From: Firm-04 sp045591925
GTDB lineage: Bacteria > Bacillota > Clostridia > Oscillospirales > Ruminococcaceae
Direction: 5' to 3'
Assembly: GCA_045591925.1 (NCBI GenBank)
Contig: JAZNTW010000085.1
Location: 1-54,575 of the forward strand
DNA: 54,575 nucleotides
Both the position numbers and the translations under genes were made by a program. This document shows, piece by piece, positions 31,752 through 40,839 of the stretch (position 1 is its first letter; every line of letters begins with the position of its first letter). The notes under the pieces are model-generated. The model saw only the letters and a list, made by a program, of their open reading frames with translations, had not been told where the DNA came from and did not search any database.

Positions 31752-33503
31752 TTATGAAACGGGAAGCGCATATTTCGCAGTATAAGTTTCGAGCATCTTG
31801 CTGTACTGCGCATTACCGTGGCGCGTGTCACGAAGCGACTGGTGAACATTGAGATTGTGCTGCGACATATCAATCACACAGCCGGCAATATTGGAGCAAT
31901 GGTCGCTGACGCGCTCCAGATTGGTCAGAATATCCGACCACACAAAGCCGACCTGTACGCTGCATTTGCCGTCCTGCATACGCAAAATATGATTGGTACG
32001 AAGCTGCTCCTTGAGCTGGTCGATGACCTGCTCCAGCGGCTCAACATATGCCGCACACTCCACATCGCTATTCTCAAACGCCTTCAAGGACAGCTCCAGA
32101 ACCTCCTTGACCGCCGCCGAAATCACATCGTATTCCTTGAGCGCGTGCTCGGTCAGGGTCAGCTTCTTGTCGCGCAGCTCCTCTGCGGATTCCAGAATAT
32201 TTACCGCATGGTCGGAGATACGCTCCAAGTCTCCGATGGATTTCAGAAGCGCAGTCGCCTCCTCGCTCTCCTTTTCACCAAGCTGCTCCGCGCTGAGCTT
32301 GACAAGATAGGTTCCGAGAATATCCTCCAGCTCGTCGCAGGCGTCCTCCTCGTCGCGGACAGACTGTGCAAGCTCCGGCGAATATACCGTGAATAAGCCG
32401 ATGGAGTTGATCAGTGCCGTGATCGCGCGCTGTGCCATTTCGACAGCAACCGTGCGTGCCTGACCCAGTGCAAGCGGCGGTGTTGCCAGCAGACGCTCAT
32501 CCAGTCTGACCGTCTTTTCAACCGTATTGTCAGAAGGCAGAATCTTGACAGCCAGCTTTTCCAGTATGGAGGAAATCGGCAGCAGCATCACCGTAGACAA
32601 TACCTTGAACGCCGTATTGACAACCGCAATTCCAACAATCGAAGCGGATTCGTTCAGTATATCCGGCTGGAAAACCGCGCGGACGATCGCATAGATAATC
32701 AGCAAAACTGCCGAACCGAGAATATTGAATGCAAGGTGGATGAACGCTGCGCGCTTTGCTTCTCTTTTCGTGCCGATTGCGGAGAGCATTGCCGTGACGC
32801 AGGTACCGATCGCAGTACCCATAACGATCGGAATCGCCGCACCAAAGGAAACCTGACCGGTCATCGAAAGTGCCTGCAAAATACCGACCGCCGCAGAGCT
32901 GGACTGAATGATTGCAGTCAGACCTGCACCTGCCAGCAGACCGAGCAGCGGATTCTGGAACATGATGAACAGCTCACGGAACTGCGGTACCTCGGAAAGT
33001 CCCGATACCGCGTCGGTCATGCTCTCCATGCCGTACATCAACGTTGCAAAGCCCAGAAGAATCATGCCGACATCCTTTTTGGAATGCTTCTTCTGGAACA
33101 TATAAAATACGATACCGATGGCTGCAAGAATCGGTGTAAAGGAGCTTGGCTTCATCAGTCTGACCCACATCGCATCGCCGTCGATGCCGCCGAGCGACAG
33201 AATCCAGCCCGTAATCGTCGTACCGACGTTCGCGCCGATGATGACATTCGTTGCCTGCTTCAGCGTCATCAGACCGGAGTTGACAAAGCCGACTACCATG
33301 ACCGTTGCGGCAGAGGAACTCTGAATAATTGCAGTTACGCCGCAGCCCGTCAGAAATCCGGCGAGCTTATTGGATGTCATTTTGGAGAGGATCGCCTGCA
33401 TCTTTCCGCCGGCACAGCGCTCCAACGCCTGACCCATCAGGTTCATGCCGAATAAAAACAGACAAAGTCCGCCTAACATCGACAATACATTAAAAATATC
33501 CAC
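31752..33503 (-). CDS. Na+/phosphate cotransporter with a C-terminal PhoU-like domain
   Basis: A 583-residue protein of the NptA/YjbB type. The membrane part (about 1-310) carries two inverted QSSS repeats, GCGVTAIIQSSSAATVMVVG and GAGLTAIIQSSSAAVGILQA, the hallmark of Na/Pi symporters, plus NVIIGANVGTTITGWIL. The C-terminal 230 residues are helical (SIGDLERISDHAVNILESAE, ILTNLERVSDHCSNIAGCVI), with the E/RxSDH repeats of PhoU domains. It imports or exports phosphate with Na+. It follows the phoR-like gene by 13 bp, and a Pho-box-like promoter heads the operon, so phosphate limitation probably induces it. Confidence 0.93.
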   Translation of the reverse strand: MDIFNVLSMLGGLCLFLFGMNLMGQALERCAGGKMQAILSKMTSNKLAGFLTGCGVTAIIQSSSAATVMVVGFVNSGLMTLKQATNVIIGANVGTTITGWILSLGGIDGDAMWVRLMKPSSFTPILAAIGIVFYMFQKKHSKKDVGMILLGFATLMYGMESMTDAVSGLSEVPQFRELFIMFQNPLLGLLAGAGLTAIIQSSSAAVGILQALSMTGQVSFGAAIPIVMGTAIGTCVTAMLSAIGTKREAKRAAFIHLAFNILGSAVLLIIYAIVRAVFQPDILNESASIVGIAVVNTAFKVLSTVMLLPISSILEKLAVKILPSDNTVEKTVRLDERLLATPPLALGQARTVAVEMAQRAITALINSIGLFTVYSPELAQSVRDEEDACDELEDILGTYLVKLSAEQLGEKESEEATALLKSIGDLERISDHAVNILESAEELRDKKLTLTEHALKEYDVISAAVKEVLELSLKAFENSDVECAAYVEPLEQVIDQLKEQLRTNHILRMQDGKCSVQVGFVWSDILTNLERVSDHCSNIAGCVIDMSQHNLNVHQSLRDTRHGNAQYSKMLETYTAKYALPVS

Positions 33504-33516
33504 AGTGAACGCTCCT

Positions 33517-35220
33517 TCAAACTTGATTATTTACAGCCGCAGCCGTAGGGGTTTCATTCATTGCGTTCGGAAAGACAATCGTGATTGTCGTTCCGATTCC
33601 GACGCTGCTATCGAGTGTCATGGTTCCGGCGTGCAGCAAGACGGAGTGCTTGACGATGGAAAGTCCCAAGCCCGTTCCGCCGGCAGATTTCGACCGACTC
33701 TTGTCTACGCGGTAAAATCGTTCAAAGACGCGGCTCTGCTCATCCTCCGGAATGCCGATGCCGTCATCGCTGACCGTCAGCACTACGGTTTCATCCTTTG
33801 CCGCAACGTCTATACGCACTTTACCGCCCTCGCTGTTGTATTTGACCGCGTTGTCACAGAGATTGTAGAGAATACCGGAGAGCAGCTGCGGTATGCCGTA
33901 GAGCATTGCCGGTTCGCCTGTCAGCGTACACCGGATGCCTGCCTGCTTTGCAACCGGTTCGAGATTCCGAACCGTCAGCTCTGCAAGCGCGTACAAATCC
34001 ACGATCTGCCGCTTCATATCCTCCGCGCCCTCGTCCAGATGCGACAGCTTGATGATATCCTCAACAAGCGCAATCATCCGCAGTGCCTCTGTATGGATAT
34101 TGGACGCAAATTGTATCACATCTGCGCGATTTTCGACCATCCCGTTTGCCAGCAGCTCCGCAGAACCCGATATCACCTGTAACGGCGTTTTCAGCTCATG
34201 CGATACATTGGCGGTAAATTCGCGGCGTACCTCCTCCGCTTTTTCCTTTTCGGTGATATCGAAAATGATCAGCGCAATGCCCGAAACGGTCGCATCGGAA
34301 ACGATCGCACTGGCATTGAACTGGTAATTCCGGCCGTTCAGCGGCATCACGCGTTCTGCGTGCAAGCCCTGCCCGGCAAGCCGAATCAATTCCTGCAATT
34401 CCATGCTGCTATTGAATAGCAGCAAATCCTTTCCGATACAATAGGTACTGATGCCGAGCAGCTTTGACGCCGCGCGGTTGATGCTCAGCACGGAGCCGTT
34501 TTTTGTCAGAAGAATGATGCCCTCGTTCATGCTGTCTGTCGCGGTGTAAAATTCCTCCTGTTTGACCTTGAGCTGTTCCTTTTGCAAATCAAGCTGTGTT
34601 TGCTGACTCGCAATCCGTCCGACCAGCGGTTTTAATTCCTCATAAATCTGTGCGGAATCGAGATGGTGCAGGTCAAGCGTATTCAGTGGTTGGACAATGC
34701 GATTTGCAAGCCGATACGCAAGAAACGCAGCCACAATCGCCGCAAGTGCCATCGTCAGCAGCACCGGCAGCAGCATCGGTCTGACCAAGTCCCATCGTGA
34801 TTTCGGCAGAATCGAGAGCAGAATCACCGAACCATCCGCCAGTCTTTTTGCAGCAGAAAGCTCCTTGAAATTTGGAAAATCCGATTGCCGCAAACGCGTT
34901 CCCTCGCCGTATGCAAGCGCAGCTTCAAGCGATACAGGCTCCCATTGGTCATCGGTCGTTCCGGTTTTTTGAAGATTATCAAAGAGAATCGTCCCGTCCT
35001 CTGAAAGCCATCGGATTCGCGTATCGGTTTTCGGCAGATTTTGAAGAAAAACCGCGCCGCCCGATGCGGTACCGGAGGCGTAATAGGCAGTCTCCCTGCG
35101 CAGCAGTTCCATCCGCTGTGTTGCGTCTTGGTCGGCAAATGCTGCGGAAATCAGCAGCAGCGCCACCGGACAAATCACCAGAATCAAAAGCAAAAACGAA
35201 CGAAATATCTTTTTCGTCAT
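33517..35220 (-). CDS. phoR: PhoR-like sensor histidine kinase
   Basis: A 567-residue kinase. It has helix 1 (FLLLILVICPVALLLISAAF), an extracytoplasmic region, helix 2 (LLPVLLTMALAAIVAAFLAY) and a HAMP-like linker. A PAS domain follows (FYTATDSMNEGIILLTKNGS, VLSINRAASKLLGIS), then the H box ANVSHELKTPLQVISGSAEL, the N box NLCDNAVKYNSEGG, and G boxes SDDGIGIPEDE and GGTGLGLSIVKHS. This domain order is that of PhoR. It overlaps the regulator gene by 4 bases and precedes a Na/Pi carrier, which supports a phosphate-sensing role. Confidence 0.9.
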   Translation of the reverse strand: MTKKIFRSFLLLILVICPVALLLISAAFADQDATQRMELLRRETAYYASGTASGGAVFLQNLPKTDTRIRWLSEDGTILFDNLQKTGTTDDQWEPVSLEAALAYGEGTRLRQSDFPNFKELSAAKRLADGSVILLSILPKSRWDLVRPMLLPVLLTMALAAIVAAFLAYRLANRIVQPLNTLDLHHLDSAQIYEELKPLVGRIASQQTQLDLQKEQLKVKQEEFYTATDSMNEGIILLTKNGSVLSINRAASKLLGISTYCIGKDLLLFNSSMELQELIRLAGQGLHAERVMPLNGRNYQFNASAIVSDATVSGIALIIFDITEKEKAEEVRREFTANVSHELKTPLQVISGSAELLANGMVENRADVIQFASNIHTEALRMIALVEDIIKLSHLDEGAEDMKRQIVDLYALAELTVRNLEPVAKQAGIRCTLTGEPAMLYGIPQLLSGILYNLCDNAVKYNSEGGKVRIDVAAKDETVVLTVSDDGIGIPEDEQSRVFERFYRVDKSRSKSAGGTGLGLSIVKHSVLLHAGTMTLDSSVGIGTTITIVFPNAMNETPTAAAVNNQV

Positions 35221-35888
35221 GCTTTCTTCACCATTTTATAGCCGATGCCGCGCAAGGTCACGATGTACTCGCCTGCCGCGCCGAGCTTTGTCCGGAGCGT
35301 TCCGACATGGACATCGACGGTTCTGGTCTCCCCGAAATAATCCTGTCCCCAGACCTTTTCAAGGAGCTGCTCCCGCGTAAATACGTGATTATAATGCTCC
35401 ATGAAAAACCGCAGCAGGTCATATTCCTTTCGGGTCAGCGAAATCGGATTGCCGCTGACTGTTACGGTATGCCGTTGGGGATTCAGCTCGATCATGCCGA
35501 TTCTGATGACGGTGGTTTCCTTTGGCGCAACACGCCGCCGCACCGATTTGATGCGCGAAATCATCTCCATCATGCCAAAGGGCTTTGCAAGATAGTCGTC
35601 GGCGCCGAGGTCAAGCCCCAACACCTTGTCGTACTCCGTTCCCTTGGCGCTTGCCATGATGACGGGAATCTCGGCTGTTGCGGAATCCGATTTCAGCTTT
35701 TTCAGAATCGAAATGCCGTCCTCGCCCGGCAGCATAATATCTAAGATAATCAGCTCCGGTTTTTTCTCCTGCATGGCAAGCCAAAATTCGGTTGCCTCCG
35801 AAAAGCCGACCGCTTCAAAGCCGGAAGCTCTGATTGTATACAGCATCATATTTCGGATGCCGCTGTCGTCCTCTATACAATAAATCAT
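35217..35888 (-). CDS. phoB: PhoB/PhoP-like response regulator
   Basis: A 223-residue OmpR-family regulator. ATG 35888 (MIYCIEDDSGIRNMMLYTIR) is chosen; a TTG 21 bases earlier is possible. The acceptor aspartate is in LIILDIMLPGEDGIS, with Lys in YLAKPFGMMEMISR. The winged helix has ISLTRKEYDLLRFFMEHYNH and TRTVDVHVGTLRTKLGAAGE. The upstream region has 11-bp-spaced TTACAA hexamers, as in Gram-positive Pho boxes, suggesting autoregulation. It is first gene of a phoB-phoR-Na/Pi operon. Confidence 0.9.
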   Translation of the reverse strand: MIYCIEDDSGIRNMMLYTIRASGFEAVGFSEATEFWLAMQEKKPELIILDIMLPGEDGISILKKLKSDSATAEIPVIMASAKGTEYDKVLGLDLGADDYLAKPFGMMEMISRIKSVRRRVAPKETTVIRIGMIELNPQRHTVTVSGNPISLTRKEYDLLRFFMEHYNHVFTREQLLEKVWGQDYFGETRTVDVHVGTLRTKLGAAGEYIVTLRGIGYKMVKKA

Positions 35889-35912
35889 TTGATTCACCAG
35901 CTTTCCCAACCC

Positions 35913-35965
35913 ATTATAATATATGAACGTAAGATTAACAGCATAGTTTTGTAAAATCTTTGTAA
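35913..35965 (-). promoter_or_regulatory. Pho-box-like promoter
   Basis: On the minus strand TTACAA (35965-35960), TTACAA (35954-35949) and TTACGT (35932-35927) lie on one 11-bp grid, with one non-matching position. TATAAT follows (35918-35913). Direct TT(A/T)ACA repeats at 11 bp upstream of a -10 are the PhoP-binding pattern in Firmicutes. Confidence 0.6.
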
Positions 35966-36056
35966 GGTCTTTCAGGCAGCACCATGCCGGATTCCGTTAC
36001 ACCAATCATTCATGCCGTTTTCACAGAGTTCTAATCAAGTTTATGGATAATGCCCA

Positions 36057-36085
36057 TAGACAAGAGATATAATAAATGTTATAAT
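36057..36085 (+). promoter_or_regulatory. Promoter of the surface-acylation operon
   Basis: TAGACA (36057-36062), 17-bp spacer, TATAAT (36080-36085); GGAGG lies seven bases before the ATG at 36141. Confidence 0.65.
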
Positions 36086-36140
36086 ACTGTTGTTCTGAGG
36101 AACAGTAAAATAACGAAGTTCTTGATTTTGGAGGTACAAT

Positions 36141-36854
36141 ATGAAAAAAGCAATTATCGTCATGCTCGCAGGTCTGATGGCAATGAGCATGATCTCATGC
36201 GGCGCGGACAGCAGCTCGACTGCGGATTCTTCTTCATCCGAGGCAACAACCACCGCCCCTGTTGAAACAGAAGCACAGCCCGATGAAACCGAAATCGCAC
36301 CCGAAGAAACCGAAGCACCGCCCGTGGAAACCGAAATCGCACCGGAGGAATCCTCCTCTGCGGACAGCACCGCTGCCGAGGGTACGCCGCTTGCGACCCT
36401 GAATACCATCTGGGCATCCTATCAGGAGGGCGAAAAATTCGCTGTCATCGGCGGTGATTTCTCTGAGGCGAATAACAATCCGGAGGGTCCCGGCAAATAT
36501 GACCTTGCAGACGCAGAAGCAGTTGACGGAGCACTCGGTATGCCGCAGGCTTCCGTTGCAAAGCTCGATGACGCTGCATCCATGGTGCATATGATGAACG
36601 CAAATACCTTTACCGGCGGCGCGTTTCTCGTAAAAGACGGCGAGGACGTCAACGCGATCGTGCAGGAAATGAACACCAATATCATGAACCGTCAGTGGAT
36701 GTGCGGCTTCCCGGATAAGCTCGTGATCTACACCATCGACAACCAGATCATTTCGGCATTCGGCGCTCTGGATCTGATTGATACCTTTAAGGCAAAGGTC
36801 ACCGCTGCATATCCCGACGCTGTTCTCGCAGTTGACGCTGCCATCACCGGCTGA
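36141..36854 (+). CDS. Lipoprotein with acidic Thr/Pro/Glu linker
   Basis: A 237-residue lipoprotein with lipobox GLMAMSMISCGADSSS (Cys at 20). A low-complexity linker of Ser/Thr/Glu/Pro repeats (about 22-80, repeated PVETE / IAPEE units) is followed by a globular domain of about 150 residues (FAVIGGDFSEANNNPEGPGK, VAKLDDAASMVHMMNANTFT). I do not recognise the domain. It is 35 bp upstream of the MBOAT gene with no terminator between them, so it is probably the first gene of the surface acylation operon and could present or receive acyl groups outside the cell. Confidence 0.78.
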   Translation: MKKAIIVMLAGLMAMSMISCGADSSSTADSSSSEATTTAPVETEAQPDETEIAPEETEAPPVETEIAPEESSSADSTAAEGTPLATLNTIWASYQEGEKFAVIGGDFSEANNNPEGPGKYDLADAEAVDGALGMPQASVAKLDDAASMVHMMNANTFTGGAFLVKDGEDVNAIVQEMNTNIMNRQWMCGFPDKLVIYTIDNQIISAFGALDLIDTFKAKVTAAYPDAVLAVDAAITG

Positions 36855-36889
36855 TTTTTCCGCGCAGTTTCGGCAAAAGGAGCAGCAAT

Positions 36890-38299
36890 ATGTTGTTTTC
36901 AAGCATGACGTTCTTGTATTTCTTCCTACCGGCTGTGATACTGCTGTATTACATTGCGCCGAAAGCCCTGAAAAACACGGTACTGCTTTGCGCAAGTCTG
37001 TTGTTCTACGGATGGGGAGAGCCAAGGTATCTGCTCATCATGACCGCTTCGATTTTGCAGGGCTATGTCTTTGGTCTGCTGATCGAACGCTTTCGTGCAA
37101 GGCAAAAAAACTGCGCGGCAAGGCTCTGTCTGACCGCAACCTCAATATTGAGTCTCGGCATACTTGGTTACTTTAAGTATGCCGACTTCCTTTTAGAGAA
37201 CTGGAACGCCGTAACGGGGATGTCGATTCCGCTGCTGCGGATCGCGCTGCCCATCGGCGTGAGCTTCTATACATTCCAGATTCTCAGCTACTCGATCGAC
37301 ATTTACAGAGGGAAGGCTGCCGCGCAGAAAAATCCAATCAATTTTGCAGCCTATATCGCACTCTTTCCACAGCTCATTGCAGGCCCGATCGTGCGGTATT
37401 CCGATATTGCAGCGGAACTCACCACGCGAAAGCACAGCGTCCCGATGGCGTCCGAGGGTGCAAGACGATTCATCATCGGTCTATCGAAAAAGGTGCTGCT
37501 TGCAAATCTGCTCGGTGAGCTGGTCAACACCTATAAGGAGTCGCAGGCGCATTCACTGCTCTTTGTGTGGCTCTATATCATCGCCTATGCGCTCCATATC
37601 TACTTCGATTTCTCCGGCTACAGCGATATGGCAATCGGTCTCGGCAGAATCTTCGGCTTCCGCTTCTGCGAAAACTTCAATTACCCCTATATTTCGTCGA
37701 GTGCAACCGAATTCTGGCGCAGATGGCATATGTCGCTCGGCACATGGTTCCGCGATTATGTGTATATTCCGCTGGGCGGCAACAGAGTCCCGAAATGGCG
37801 GTGGCTCCTGAATATTATCATCGTCTGGATGGCAACCGGCTTCTGGCACGGCGCAGCGTGGAATTTCATGATCTGGGGACTGTTTTTCGGGATGCTGCTC
37901 TGTCTGGAAAAGCTGTTTTTGCTCCGTCATCTCGAACGCCGAAAGTGGCTCGGTCATATTTATACCGCAGTCATGGTGCTGATGAGCTTTGTGATTTTTG
38001 ATTCTGCGAATTTACCGGAGGCGTTCCGCGTTTTGCGGGATATGTTCGGATTCGGCGGCTTACCGCTTTGCAATCCTGAAAGCCTCTATTTATTGCGCAG
38101 CTACGCCGTTTTGCTCTGTGCTGCCGCAGTCGCCGCAACGCCGTTGCCGAAAAATCTCCTGCAAGCCCTTGCAAAGCGCAAACGCGGCAATCTCGTTTTA
38201 CAGCTTGCGGAAACGCCGGTGCTGGCAGGCTTGCTGCTCATCGTCACGGCATTTCTGGTAGACGGCTCGTTCAATCCCTTCCTCTATTTCCGATTCTGA
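36890..38299 (+). CDS. MBOAT-family O-acyltransferase (AlgI/DltB-like)
   Basis: A 469-residue polytopic membrane protein. It has the N-terminal MLFSSMTFLYFFLPAVILLY opening of the AlgI/PatA group, LPIGVSFYTFQILSYSIDIY, FPQLIAGPIVRYSDI, the acceptor/donor region EFWRRWHMSLGTWFRDYVYI and the catalytic histidine in MATGFWHGAAWNF. These enzymes pass acetyl or other acyl groups across the membrane to surface polysaccharides. The next gene encodes a DHHW/AlgX-type protein, the usual extracellular partner. The polymer is not identified. AAAGGAG lies before ATG 36890. Confidence 0.95.
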   Translation: MLFSSMTFLYFFLPAVILLYYIAPKALKNTVLLCASLLFYGWGEPRYLLIMTASILQGYVFGLLIERFRARQKNCAARLCLTATSILSLGILGYFKYADFLLENWNAVTGMSIPLLRIALPIGVSFYTFQILSYSIDIYRGKAAAQKNPINFAAYIALFPQLIAGPIVRYSDIAAELTTRKHSVPMASEGARRFIIGLSKKVLLANLLGELVNTYKESQAHSLLFVWLYIIAYALHIYFDFSGYSDMAIGLGRIFGFRFCENFNYPYISSSATEFWRRWHMSLGTWFRDYVYIPLGGNRVPKWRWLLNIIIVWMATGFWHGAAWNFMIWGLFFGMLLCLEKLFLLRHLERRKWLGHIYTAVMVLMSFVIFDSANLPEAFRVLRDMFGFGGLPLCNPESLYLLRSYAVLLCAAAVAATPLPKNLLQALAKRKRGNLVLQLAETPVLAGLLLIVTAFLVDGSFNPFLYFRF

Positions 38300-38315
38300 C
38301 GGCGAAAGGAGCAGT

Positions 38316-39422
38316 ATGATGCCAAAAAACAGCAAGGATTTTGCATTACTCGGAATCTGCGGCACGATTCTGCTTGGATTTTCGCTCAGTGGAATGGTTC
38401 TGCCTGACCGTGAAACATCGCAGAATGAACGCCGTCCGCTTGCACAGATGCCCGAATGCTCGATGCAGACGATTCTCGACGGCAGCTTTATGTCAAAATT
38501 TGAAAGCTATGCGCTCGACCAGTTTCCGATGCGTGAGGCGTTTCGCTCGCTGAAAGCCGGCGTTTCCCTCCATGTCATGCAGAAAAAGGATAACAACGAC
38601 ATCTATCTTGCAGAGGATGCTATCTCAAAAATCGAATATCCCTTGCACGAGGATTCCATCCGCTATGCCGCAGACGTTTTTCGGAATGTCTATGACCGTT
38701 ATCTTGCGGATGGTTCATGCAGCACGTATCTTTCCATCATCCCCGATAAAAATTATTTTCTCGCAGAACAGCACGGCTACCCTGCGATCGATTATGAAAA
38801 GCTGGTTTCGCTTCTTACGTCACAGATGCCCTATGCGCAGTATATCGACATCTTCCCGACGTTGTCTCTGGAAGACTATTACCGCACGGACACGCACTGG
38901 CGGCAGGAAGCCATCGAACCCATTGCCGCATTGCTGCTTGAACAGATGCACGCGCCCTATGCAAGCGACCATGATACGCTGCCGATCGAAACGCCCTTTT
39001 ACGGGGTCTATTACGGGCAAGCTGCGCTCTCTGTTGATCCGGACAGCCTCTGTCGGATTGTCAAGCCGTCCCATGCGCGCTGCATTGTCACCGACCTTGA
39101 AACCAATTCCGCAATGGACATCTACAATCTGGATAAGCTCCATGAAGCCGACCCCTATGAGATGTATCTTTCCGGCTCAAAATCGCTGATTCATATTGAA
39201 AATCCGTCTGCGGAAAACGAGAAGCAGCTGATTTTGTTCCGCGACTCGTTCGGGAGCAGCATCGCACCCTATTTCACCGACAGCTACCAATCCATCTACC
39301 TTGTCGATATCCGCTATATTCACCCGAATATACTCGGAAATCTGCTTGATTTTTCGGATTCGGATGTGCTGTTTCTCTATAGCTCGCTGATTCTCAACAA
39401 CAGCAATACGCTCAAAAAATAA
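38316..39422 (+). CDS. DHHW / AlgX-AlgJ-like extracytoplasmic acyltransferase partner
   Basis: A 368-residue protein with one N-terminal membrane anchor (ALLGICGTILLGFSLSGMVL) and an SGNH-like domain. The DxHW-type motif is YYRTDTHWRQEAIEP and the serine-bearing segment is LILFRDSFGSSIAPYF; ERRPLAQMPE near the N terminus is typical of DHHW proteins. It most likely transfers the acyl group delivered by the MBOAT to a surface glycan. GGAG precedes two adjacent ATGs (38316, 38319), either of which may be used. It is 16 bp downstream of the MBOAT gene. Confidence 0.88.
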   Translation: MMPKNSKDFALLGICGTILLGFSLSGMVLPDRETSQNERRPLAQMPECSMQTILDGSFMSKFESYALDQFPMREAFRSLKAGVSLHVMQKKDNNDIYLAEDAISKIEYPLHEDSIRYAADVFRNVYDRYLADGSCSTYLSIIPDKNYFLAEQHGYPAIDYEKLVSLLTSQMPYAQYIDIFPTLSLEDYYRTDTHWRQEAIEPIAALLLEQMHAPYASDHDTLPIETPFYGVYYGQAALSVDPDSLCRIVKPSHARCIVTDLETNSAMDIYNLDKLHEADPYEMYLSGSKSLIHIENPSAENEKQLILFRDSFGSSIAPYFTDSYQSIYLVDIRYIHPNILGNLLDFSDSDVLFLYSSLILNNSNTLKK

Positions 39423-39443
39423 AGGCAATACCGTACAAAACCG

Positions 39444-39704
39444 GTGGTACAGATTGAGAAGAATCACCTTGGAGAGTCCAAAAATGAAAATCCGAGTGAT
39501 GAAATCGTAAAGAAAATCTTGCAGCGATCCGCAGAGCTGAGACAAAATAGCCTGATGCCATATTTAGAGAAAATGGGAAACTGTCAGCTCGTATGTCTCG
39601 GCGGAGACCATATGATTTATGAGCAAAAGCCCGTTGAATGCGGCAAGCTCATTCACGAATTTCTCGTTGGGCTGGACAAATGTTTTTGTTATATATCTTT
39701 ATAA
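39444..39704 (+). pseudogene. C-terminal remnant of an alpha/beta hydrolase
   Basis: The frame contains NPSDEIVKKILQRSAELRQN and then MGNCQLVCLGGDHMIYEQKP, VECGKLIHEFL. This corresponds to the last strand and helix of an alpha/beta hydrolase with the catalytic histidine in GGDHMIYEQ. The nucleophile region and start are missing, and the ATG at 39444 has no ribosome site. It fills most of the gap between the acylation operon and the next gene. Confidence 0.5.
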
Positions 39705-39716
39705 TAATATTGATAC

Positions 39717-39745
39717 TTGACAGGACATCCGTTTCATGGTATAAT
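39717..39745 (+). promoter_or_regulatory. Consensus promoter
   Basis: TTGACA (39717-39722), 17-bp spacer ending TGG, TATAAT (39740-39745). It is the closest match to consensus in the window and drives the gene at 39914 after a leader of about 160 nt. Confidence 0.85.
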
Positions 39746-39913
39746 ATATATGGTTTTCGGAAATATGCGGAAAATGCTGTGCAGAATGTTCTGTACGGCA
39801 GGAGCATAACCCTCCCGAAGCCGTGGCATTTTTTAAGCTTAGTACGCTGCATACGGTTCTGGCTGCTCCGAGGCAGCGCACTATCCGACATTGTACAGAA
39901 AGGATTACAAATC

Positions 39914-40441
39914 ATGAAGGACAGAAATATTGATAACGTGGATTCCAAGCTCGAAAAGCTCTACGATGAGATCGAGGAACAGCGCCGTTCCGAAACACGC
40001 GCTTCCAAGAACTCTAAGAATATGGATGATATTCTGGAAGGACTGGAAAAGCCGTCCTCCTCGCGCAGAGAGGGCAATGAGCTGCTTCGCTTCTTAGGCG
40101 GCTTGCTGATGTTCGGTGCCGGAATGTATATGATTTTCCAGAATCTGATCATCTCCAGTTCTTGGGGTGTCGGTTCGATCTTCCGCATCGGCGGCTTTGA
40201 TATCCCGAATGGTACGATTATGCTTCCGCTGCTGATCGGTATCGCGTTGCTCTTCCTTTGTGACCGCAAAATCTGGGGCTGGCTCTTTATCGCAGTCGGC
40301 TTTGTGATCATCATTGCGGCAGTTCTGATGAGTGTCAGCATTCGTTGGCGCACCTCCAACGGCTGGATGTTCGTTACGATGTTTGCACTGACCTTCGCAG
40401 GCGGTGCGATGATGCTGCGTGAGCTGTTCCGTTCCAAGTAA
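39914..40441 (+). CDS. Membrane protein with an N-terminal coiled coil
   Basis: A 175-residue protein. ATG 39914 is preceded by AAAGGA, and earlier in-frame starts lie in the promoter region. The N-terminal 50 residues are charged and helical (KLEKLYDEIEEQRRSETRAS). Four hydrophobic helices follow (LLRFLGGLLMFGAGMYMIFQ, TIMLPLLIGIALLFL, IWGWLFIAVGFVIIIAAVLM, FVTMFALTFAGGAMML). A family is not recognised. It stands alone under a strong promoter, which suggests high expression, with a shared terminator behind it. Confidence 0.8.
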   Translation: MKDRNIDNVDSKLEKLYDEIEEQRRSETRASKNSKNMDDILEGLEKPSSSRREGNELLRFLGGLLMFGAGMYMIFQNLIISSSWGVGSIFRIGGFDIPNGTIMLPLLIGIALLFLCDRKIWGWLFIAVGFVIIIAAVLMSVSIRWRTSNGWMFVTMFALTFAGGAMMLRELFRSK

Positions 40442-40449
40442 ACAAAAAC

Positions 40450-40487
40450 AAGGAGAGCTTCCGCTTCACGCGGTCGCTCTCCTTTTT
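40450..40487. terminator. Bidirectional terminator
   Basis: AAGGAGAGC / GCTCTCCTT with an inner CCGC/GCGG stem, followed by TTT on both sides. It lies between the convergent membrane-protein and DUF896 genes. Confidence 0.85.
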
Positions 40488-40710
40488 ATCCGGATGGATT
40501 TTCTTTTTTTGCATCGGCAACGCGGCGAATGACATTGCCCTCGCTGTCCACGATCACGGTCTGCTCCAGCGTGCCGACCAGACTGCGCCGGAATGCCTCG
40601 CGGTACTGATTCCGGAGCCGATCGCGCTCGGCAAGCTCCTCGTCAGTCAGCCCGACGGTTTTCGCTTTCCGCGCAAGCTCGTTGATGCGGTCAATCAGAT
40701 TTTCTTCCAT
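40486..40710 (-). CDS. DUF896 (YnzC-like) small protein
   Basis: A 74-residue protein. The conserved block is ENLIDRINELARKAKTVGLT, DEELAERDRLRNQYREAF, typical of the YnzC/UPF0291 family of short helical-hairpin proteins in Firmicutes. ATG 40710 is preferred over GTG 40719, which abuts the AAAGGA. Its TTGCAT-17-TATAAT promoter lies at 40772-40744. In Bacillus a relative belongs to the SOS regulon, but no LexA box was seen here and the function is open. Confidence 0.9.
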   Translation of the reverse strand: MEENLIDRINELARKAKTVGLTDEELAERDRLRNQYREAFRRSLVGTLEQTVIVDSEGNVIRRVADAKKENPSG

Positions 40711-40743
40711 TCGGTTCACATCCTTTCCTCGATTTCATGATTA

Positions 40744-40772
40744 TTATAACATATTGTCCGGTAAAATGCAAT
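40744..40772 (-). promoter_or_regulatory. Promoter of the DUF896 gene
   Basis: TTGCAT (40772-40767), 17-bp spacer, TATAAT (40749-40744) on the minus strand. Confidence 0.7.
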
Positions 40773-40839
40773 GGGAGTCGGGAAATACTCGTCTTTGTTT
40801 CGCTGCTTGAGCGCAAAAGAAGTATCGCGTTTATTTCAA

